In this document: positions 58,632 through 64,000 of the stretch, piece by piece | Numbering within the stretch: the stretch's first letter is position 1 | How the letters are laid out: every line of letters begins with the position of its first letter | NCBI RefSeq assembly: GCF_009708215.1 | Contig: NZ_CP046175.1 | Coordinates: forward strand, 1,426,001 to 1,490,000 | Origin: Occultella kanbiaonis | GTDB lineage: Bacteria > Actinomycetota > Actinomycetes > Actinomycetales > Beutenbergiaceae | DNA length: 64,000 bases | Direction: 5' to 3' | Program-made: the position numbers and the translations under genes | The notes under the pieces: generated by a model | The model's input: only the letters and a program-made list of their open reading frames with translations | Databases searched by the model: none | Told to the model about the DNA's origin: nothing

Positions 58632-59648
58632 ATGAGCACCGCGCTGATCATCGGCGGCAACGGACAGATCGGCGTCCCCGCGGCCCTCGCGCTCGCCGCC
58701 GACGGGTGGCGGGTCCGGGTCCTGCACCGCGGCAGCCGCCCGCTCGAGCCGGAGCTGGCCGAACGCGGCGTACACGAGATCCGCGGTGACCGCGACGACG
58801 GGACGGTGCTCGCCACCGCGGTCGGCGACGGTGTCGACCTGCTCGTGGACTGCGTCGCCTTCAACGCCGGCCACGCCGACCAGGTGCTGCGCCATCGCGC
58901 GGACCTGGGCTCCGCCGTCGTGATCTCCTCAGCGGCCGTCTACGCCGATGGTGAGGGCCGGTACCTGGGTGGACCGGAGTTCCCGCACCTGGACGTCGGG
59001 CAGGGCGAGGACGGCCCGACGGCGCAGCCCGGCCCGGGCGGGTACGCGCCGGGCAAGGTGGAACTCGAGCAGGCGTGGCTCGCCGCCGACCTTCCGGCCA
59101 CCGTGCTGCGGCCCGGTGCGATCCATGGTCGCTTCGCCCAGAACCCACGGGAGTGGTTCGCGCTCAAACGGGTCCTGGACGGCCGCACGGACGTGGTGCT
59201 CGCCCACGAGGGCAGGTCCCGGTTCCACCCGAGCGCCACCGAGAACGTCGCCGAGCTGATCCGCCTCGCCGCGGCCCGGCCGGGGCGCCGGGTGCTCAAC
59301 GCGGTGGACCCGCAGGCCCCGACCACCGCAGAGATCGTGGCTGCCGTCTACGCGGCCCGCGGCCGTGACGTCACGCTGCACCCGATGCCCGGTGAGCCCG
59401 AGGGGAACGTGGGCCTGAGCCCGTGGGGTGTGCCCGTGCCGTTCGTCCTGGACATGTCCCGGGCGGCCGCGGACCTCGGCTACCGGCCGGCCATCGACTA
59501 CGCGGCCTCGCTCGGGCCGTATCTGGACTGGATCGAACGCGCGGCCACCGAGCGGGACTGGCGTGAGGCGTTCGGCGACTTCGCGGCCGGCGGCGCCGAC
59601 CTGTTCGATTACGCGGCCGAGGACGCCTGGCTCGCCGCACGCCGGTAG
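58632..59648 (+). CDS. NAD(P)-dependent epimerase/reductase (extended SDR), copy 1
   Basis: Extended short-chain dehydrogenase/reductase-like protein, 338 residues. The N-terminal Rossmann loop is MSTALIIGGNGQIGVPAALAL (GGxGxIG). The usual Ser/Tyr/Lys site is partly present: VVISSAAVYADG and, later, GGYAPGKVELEQAWLAADLPATVLRPGAIHG, where Tyr and Lys are four apart (YAPGK). This fits atypical epimerases that act on nucleotide sugars or reduce small carbonyls. The substrate is unknown. It is followed by a second, similar gene on the same strand. ATG 58632 is chosen; TACGGT lies 6 bases before it. Confidence 0.85.
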   Translation: MSTALIIGGNGQIGVPAALALAADGWRVRVLHRGSRPLEPELAERGVHEIRGDRDDGTVLATAVGDGVDLLVDCVAFNAGHADQVLRHRADLGSAVVISSAAVYADGEGRYLGGPEFPHLDVGQGEDGPTAQPGPGGYAPGKVELEQAWLAADLPATVLRPGAIHGRFAQNPREWFALKRVLDGRTDVVLAHEGRSRFHPSATENVAELIRLAAARPGRRVLNAVDPQAPTTAEIVAAVYAARGRDVTLHPMPGEPEGNVGLSPWGVPVPFVLDMSRAAADLGYRPAIDYAASLGPYLDWIERAATERDWREAFGDFAAGGADLFDYAAEDAWLAARR

Positions 59649-59733
59649 GTTCGTACCTGTCGGCACCGCGCCTGGGCCGATCCTGTGCCAGAACCGCCCC
59701 GGCCCACCTGGGCCACGCCCGAGGAGAGACATC

Positions 59734-60711
59734 GTGACGAGTGTGTTGTTCATCGGTGGGAACGGGCAGATCAGCGCGTCCTGCGTGGATCTTGCCCTGT
59801 CCCGGGGGATGGCCGTGACGGTGCTGAACCGCGGGACCACGCACACCCGGACCCTGCCCGACGGCGTCGAGGTGCTGCACGCGGACGCGCACGACGTCGC
59901 CGCGCTCGGCGAGGCACTGGCCGGCCGTGAGTTCGACGCGGTGGCCCAGTTCCGTTCGTTCAAGCCGGAGCATGCGGCCGCGGACGTGGAGTTCTTCACG
60001 GGCCGCACCGGTCAGTTCGTCTACATCAGTTCCGCCTCCGCGTACCAGACCCCACCCGCCGTGCTTCCGGTCACCGAGCAGACGCCACTGGAGAACCCGT
60101 ACTGGCAGTACTCCCGGGACAAGGCCGCGAGCGAGGAGCTCCTCTTCGCCGCGCACGCCGACCGTGGCTTCCCGGTGACCGTGGTACGGCCCTCGGCCAC
60201 CTACGACCGAACCCGGGTACCGACGTCCGGCGGCTGGACGGACGCCGCCCGGATGCTCCGCGGCGCACCGGTCGCCGTCGTCGGCGACGGCACCACCCGG
60301 TGGACGCTCACGCACGCGCGGGACTTCGCAGTCGGGTTCGTCGGCCTGCTCGGCCGCGCCGACGCCGTCGGTGAGGCGTTCCACATCACCTCGGACTTCG
60401 CGCCCACCTGGAACGAGATCTTCACGGTCCTGTCCGAGACCCTCGACGTCGAGGCGAACCTGCTGCACGTGCCGGCGACCGAGATGGCCGCCGTGGACGC
60501 CGACTTCGGCGCCGGGATGCTGGGCGACAAGGCCAACTCGTTCGTCCTGGACAACAGCAAGATCCGCGGCTTCGTGCCGGAGTTCGCCCCCAGCACCACC
60601 GTGGAACAGGGCTTCGCGGAGTCCGTGGCCTGGCACCTGGAGCAGGGCTTCGGCCCCGTCGGGGACCCGAAACTCGAGGCGATGTTCGACCAGATCGTCG
60701 CCCGGCACTGA
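59734..60711 (+). CDS. NAD(P)-dependent epimerase/reductase (extended SDR), copy 2
   Basis: A 325-residue SDR-like protein, distantly similar to the preceding gene: MTSVLFIGGNGQISASCVDLAL, LNRGTTHTRTLPDGVEVLHAD, FVYISSASAYQTPP, YWQYSRDKAASEELLFAA (Tyr-x3-Lys) and VTVVRPSATYDRT. The first copy has GGNGQIG where this one has GGNGQIS. The domain order and length are like those of NAD-dependent epimerases/dehydratases of the isoflavone-reductase-like group. GTG 59734 has a strong GAGGAGAG Shine-Dalgarno at 59721-59728. The tandem pair probably arose by duplication and divergence. Confidence 0.86.
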   Translation: MTSVLFIGGNGQISASCVDLALSRGMAVTVLNRGTTHTRTLPDGVEVLHADAHDVAALGEALAGREFDAVAQFRSFKPEHAAADVEFFTGRTGQFVYISSASAYQTPPAVLPVTEQTPLENPYWQYSRDKAASEELLFAAHADRGFPVTVVRPSATYDRTRVPTSGGWTDAARMLRGAPVAVVGDGTTRWTLTHARDFAVGFVGLLGRADAVGEAFHITSDFAPTWNEIFTVLSETLDVEANLLHVPATEMAAVDADFGAGMLGDKANSFVLDNSKIRGFVPEFAPSTTVEQGFAESVAWHLEQGFGPVGDPKLEAMFDQIVARH

Positions 60712-60767
60712 TGCGACACCCCGTGCCCGAAATGACGTCTCGGGCGCCGAACGCGCAAGATGGGAGC

Positions 60768-63700
60768 ATGACCGCCCCGACCGACCACACCCAGGAACCG
60801 ACCCACCGGACGGATCCGGCACCGACGACCGCGAGTTCGCTGCCGAGCGTGCCCGGGCCGGGCCGGGTGCCAACGGTCGAGGATGTCGTCGAGGACGCGG
60901 TGGCGCTCGCGCACCGGTGGGCGAGCGCGACCCACGCTGGGGAGAGCGGAGCCGAGCGTCGGGCCACGGCGCGGCTCGCGGCGCTCGTCGCCGACCCGGC
61001 CGGGCTCGACCTGGCGGTCCGGTTCGTGGACCGGGTCGCCCGCCCGGAGGACCTGAGGGTCGCCGCCGACGAACTCGGCCGGATCCGCGCCGACGCCGCC
61101 GGTGGGTTCCTGTCGAAGGCGGACCGGGGTCTGCTCGGACTCGGGTCCGCGGTGGCCGGCGTGGCACCCGGCGTGGTGGTTCCGCTGGCCCGGCAGCGGC
61201 TGCGTCAACTCGTCGGGCACCTGGTGGTGGACGCCCAGGACCCGGCGCTCGGCGCCCACCTGGCCAGGGCCCGGGCGGAGGGCTACCGCCTGAACGTCAA
61301 CCTGCTCGGTGAGCACGTGCACGGAGAGATGGAGGCACTGCGCCGCGCGGAGCGGACCCGGGCCCTGCTGGAACGGCCCGACGTCGACTACGTCTCGATC
61401 AAGGTCTCCTCGCTGGTGTCCCAGATCAGCACGTGGGACACGGCGGGCACGACCAAGCGGGTGCTCGAACGGCTCCGGCCGCTGTACCGGACCGCCGCTG
61501 CGAAGACGCCGGTGGCGTTCGTGAACCTGGACATGGAGGAGTACCGCGACCTCGACCTCACCGTCGAGGTGTTCGAGTCGATCTGCCTCGAGCCGGAGTT
61601 CCTCGCACTCGAGGCCGGGATCGTGCTCCAGGCCTACCTGCCGGACTCCGCGGCCGCGCTGCGCCGGCTGATCGCGTTCGCGAACCGCCGCCGGGAACTC
61701 GGCGGGGCACCGATCAAGGTACGGCTCGTCAAGGGCGCCAACCTGGCGATGGAGCGGGTCGAGGCCGAGCTGCACGGCTGGACGCAGGCGCCGTTCGGCA
61801 CGAAGGCGGACGTGGACGCCAACTACGTGCGGGCCCTGGACGAGGCGCTGCGCGGGGAGTCCCTCGGCGCGTTGCGGATCGGCGTCGCCTCGCACAACCT
61901 GTTCGACGTCGCTCTCGCGTACCTCCTCGCGACCGGCCGAGGCGTGGCGGGGATGCTCGACGTCGAGATGCTGCAGGGCATGGCGCCTGCGCAGGCCCGG
62001 GCGGTTGCGGCGGACCTGCGCGCGAGCGGTCCGCTGATCCTGTACACGCCGGTGGTGGCGCCGGCGGACTTCGACGTTGCCGTGTCCTACCTGGTGCGCC
62101 GCCTCGAGGAGAACGCCGCCCCGGAGAACTTCCTGCACGCGCTCTTCGCCGGCGGGCACGGCCAGGGTCAGGACCAGCAGACCGTGATGGCCGACCAGGA
62201 GGCGCGCTTCCGGGCGAGCGTCGAGGCCCGCAGCACGGTCTCGGACCGGCCCCGGCGGACCCGGGAGCGCGTACCGGCGGGTGTGGACTTCGCGAACTCG
62301 GTCGACTCCGACCCGGCGGTCTCGAGCACCCGGGACTGGGCGGTGACCGCCCTCGAGGGCGCGGCTCGTGGGCTCACCTCACCCGAGCTGACCACGGTGG
62401 CCATGGTGGACGACGTCGTCACTCGGGCCCGGCGCGCCGGCGGCACCTGGGCGGCTCTGCCGGCCGCGGAACGGGCTGCGGTGCTGCGCACCGCCGCCGA
62501 CGCCATCGAGGCGCGCCGCGCCGACCTGGTCACGCAGATGGCCCACGAGGGCGGCAAGACCGTCGGTGAGGCCGATCCGGAGGTCTCCGAGGCCGTCGAC
62601 TTCGCTCGGTACTACGCGGACTCCGCCGTTGACCTCGAGCTGCGCTCCGACGCCGAGGGACTCGCCTTCACCCCGACCGGACTGGTGTTGGTCACCCCAC
62701 CCTGGAACTTCCCCGTCGCGATCGCGGCAGGCGGGGTGCTGGCCGCGCTCGCGGCCGGTTCACCCGCGATCATCAAGCCCGCCCCCGCGGTACCCGGGTG
62801 CACGGAGGTGGTGGTGGAGGCGATCCACGCCGCCCTGGCCGAGCACGGGCACGATCGCGACGTGCTGAGCGTGGTGCGGGTCGCCGAGGACGAGGTCGGC
62901 CGGCACCTGGTCGCGCACCCGCAGGTCGAGACGGTCATCCTCACCGGGGCCTGGGAGACGGCCCGGATGTTCACCCAGTGGCGGGCCGACCATCCCGGCG
63001 GGCCGGGGGTGCTCGCCGAGACCAGCGGCAAGAACGCGCTGATCGTGACGCCGAGCGCCGACTACGATCTCGCCGTCGCGGATGTCCTACGCAGTGCGTT
63101 CGGGCACGCCGGCCAGAAGTGCTCGGCGGCCTCGCTGCTCATCCTGGTCGGCTCGGTGGCCGGCTCGGAACGCTTCCGGCGGCACCTCATCGACGCCGTC
63201 GCCTCGGTGCGGGTCGGCTGGCCGGAGGATCTCGGCACCACGATGGGGCCGATCATCGAGCCTGCCGGCGGCAAACTGCTCGACGCCCTCACCCGGCTGG
63301 AGCCGGGCGAGACCTGGATGGTGGAGCCGCGCCGGCTGGACCCCTCCGGCCGGCTCTGGTCGCCCGGGGTCAAGGAGGGCGTCTGGCCCGGTTCCCCGTT
63401 CCATCTCACCGAGTACTTCGGCCCCGTCCTCGGCGTCATGACCGCCGCCACCCTTGACGATGCGATCGACATCGCGAACGCGGTGCCCTACGGGCTCACC
63501 GGTGGGCTGCACAGCCTCGACGCTGACGAGATCGCCCGTTGGAGCGACCGGATCGAGGTCGGCAACGGGTACGTCAACCGGCACACCACCGGGGCGATCG
63601 TGCGCCGGCAGTCCTTCGGCGGCTGGAAGCGATCCGCCGTCGGACCGGGGGCGAAGGCGGGCGGACCGAACTACGTGGCGCAGCTGGGCACCTGGATCCA

Positions 63701-64000
63701 GGAGCACCGGCCCGCCGGCGCCGGGGTCCCCGGGACCCGGGTGCGTGCCCTCGCGCGGACGCTGGCCGCGCTCACCACCGACCCCGGTGAGAGTGAGTGG
63801 CTGGAGGTGTCGATGGGTTCGGACGCGGCCGCCCGCGACGACGTGTTCCGTGTCGAGGCCGACCCGTCGGCGCTGCGGAGCGAGTCGAACGTGTTCCGGT
63901 ACCGGCCGATCCCGCACCTGACCATCCGTGCGCAGGAGCGCACGCTACCGATCGAGGTGGCCCGGGTCGCGCTGGCGGCCGAGTGCGCCGGCGTGCCGGT
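60768..64000 (+). CDS. putA: Bifunctional proline dehydrogenase / L-glutamate-gamma-semialdehyde dehydrogenase (partial, 3' end off the right edge)
   Basis: Proline catabolic enzyme: FAD-dependent proline dehydrogenase and NAD-dependent P5C dehydrogenase in one chain; about 1077 codons are in the window. The PRODH half (about 75-480) shows YRLNVNLLGEHVHG, VDYVSIKVSSLVSQI, PIKVRLVKGANLAMERVEAE, RIGVASHNLFDVALA and ENAAPENFLHALF. The ALDH half has VLVTPPWNFPVAIAAGGVLAAL, catalytic Glu751 in LAETSGKNAL and Cys785 in GHAGQKCSAASLL, then EYFGPVLGVM and the C-terminal RQSFGGWKRSAVGPGAKAGGPNYV. There is no N-terminal ribbon-helix-helix domain, so it does not regulate itself as E. coli PutA does. ATG 60768 has CAAGAT 6 bases upstream. 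Confidence 0.94.
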   Translation, partial: MTAPTDHTQEPTHRTDPAPTTASSLPSVPGPGRVPTVEDVVEDAVALAHRWASATHAGESGAERRATARLAALVADPAGLDLAVRFVDRVARPEDLRVAADELGRIRADAAGGFLSKADRGLLGLGSAVAGVAPGVVVPLARQRLRQLVGHLVVDAQDPALGAHLARARAEGYRLNVNLLGEHVHGEMEALRRAERTRALLERPDVDYVSIKVSSLVSQISTWDTAGTTKRVLERLRPLYRTAAAKTPVAFVNLDMEEYRDLDLTVEVFESICLEPEFLALEAGIVLQAYLPDSAAALRRLIAFANRRRELGGAPIKVRLVKGANLAMERVEAELHGWTQAPFGTKADVDANYVRALDEALRGESLGALRIGVASHNLFDVALAYLLATGRGVAGMLDVEMLQGMAPAQARAVAADLRASGPLILYTPVVAPADFDVAVSYLVRRLEENAAPENFLHALFAGGHGQGQDQQTVMADQEARFRASVEARSTVSDRPRRTRERVPAGVDFANSVDSDPAVSSTRDWAVTALEGAARGLTSPELTTVAMVDDVVTRARRAGGTWAALPAAERAAVLRTAADAIEARRADLVTQMAHEGGKTVGEADPEVSEAVDFARYYADSAVDLELRSDAEGLAFTPTGLVLVTPPWNFPVAIAAGGVLAALAAGSPAIIKPAPAVPGCTEVVVEAIHAALAEHGHDRDVLSVVRVAEDEVGRHLVAHPQVETVILTGAWETARMFTQWRADHPGGPGVLAETSGKNALIVTPSADYDLAVADVLRSAFGHAGQKCSAASLLILVGSVAGSERFRRHLIDAVASVRVGWPEDLGTTMGPIIEPAGGKLLDALTRLEPGETWMVEPRRLDPSGRLWSPGVKEGVWPGSPFHLTEYFGPVLGVMTAATLDDAIDIANAVPYGLTGGLHSLDADEIARWSDRIEVGNGYVNRHTTGAIVRRQSFGGWKRSAVGPGAKAGGPNYVAQLGTWIQEHRPAGAGVPGTRVRALARTLAALTTDPGESEWLEVSMGSDAAARDDVFRVEADPSALRSESNVFRYRPIPHLTIRAQERTLPIEVARVALAAECAGVP

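Noticed and set aside
1-64000. Insertion sequences, prophage, integrative elements, rRNA and riboswitch candidates
   Set aside because: No transposase, integrase, terminal repeats, rRNA or recognisable metabolite riboswitch was seen on reading the window.

Overview
The window is chromosomal DNA of a high-GC Actinomycetota, most likely a member of Micrococcales (genus not resolved). The evidence is very high GC with strong third-position bias, frequent GTG/TTG starts, 4-base ATGA/GTGA gene overlaps, and actinobacterial marker genes: mycoredoxin, WhiB7, AdnA/AdnB, UvrD2, DUF3117, DUF3107, SigE/RseA and UPF0182. I see no insertion sequence, prophage, integrase or CRISPR array.

Region 1 (1-3.5 kb): the start of a LivK-type binding lipoprotein, a sugar-porter MFS transporter and a fatty acid desaturase, all on the minus strand.

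Region 2 (3.7-16.5 kb): a conserved actinobacterial block that matches, from memory, the order of the M. tuberculosis Rv1202-Rv1234 segment: dapE, LOG protein, DUF3117, (pepA), O-methyltransferase, sigE, anti-sigma factor, HtrA-type protease, tatB, mrp, DUF1003, MgtE_N/CBS protein and a general-stress membrane protein. It joins lysine/peptidoglycan precursor supply with the sigma-E envelope-stress switch, an extracytoplasmic protease and Tat export.

Region 3 (16.6-21.2 kb): DUF2079 membrane protein, aminopeptidase P, PHP phosphoesterase and MarC.

Region 4 (21.2-46 kb): a second conserved block resembling the M. tuberculosis Rv3193c-Rv3211 segment: DEAD-box helicase, thioesterase, DUF3107, DUF3152 metalloprotease-like protein, adnA-adnB, an APH-like kinase, nudC, mycoredoxin, uvrD2, whiB7, a ThiF/E1-like protein, YgjP-type metallopeptidase, DUF2342 zincin, PDZ-Lon protease, PPA1309 protein and UPF0182. 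It covers double-strand-break resection, redox repair, antibiotic-stress control and envelope proteolysis. The whiB7 leader holds a 55-codon upstream ORF, a terminator and a competing antiterminator whose left arm is inside the uORF.

Region 5 (46-64 kb): initiator tRNA, then a deletion scar in which the first ~41 codons of hen1 are joined to the last 70 codons of pnkp (a lost RNA-repair cassette). Then come an alditol-oxidase-like flavoenzyme, a tightly overlapped MoxR-DUF58-DUF4129 operon, folA-thyA, a COG3541-like nucleotidyltransferase, several small uncharacterised genes, tandem epimerase paralogues and the start of bifunctional putA, cut by the right edge.

A recurrent signal across the window is a TANNNT-like -10 hexamer 5-8 bases before the start codon with no Shine-Dalgarno, the signature of leaderless transcripts.
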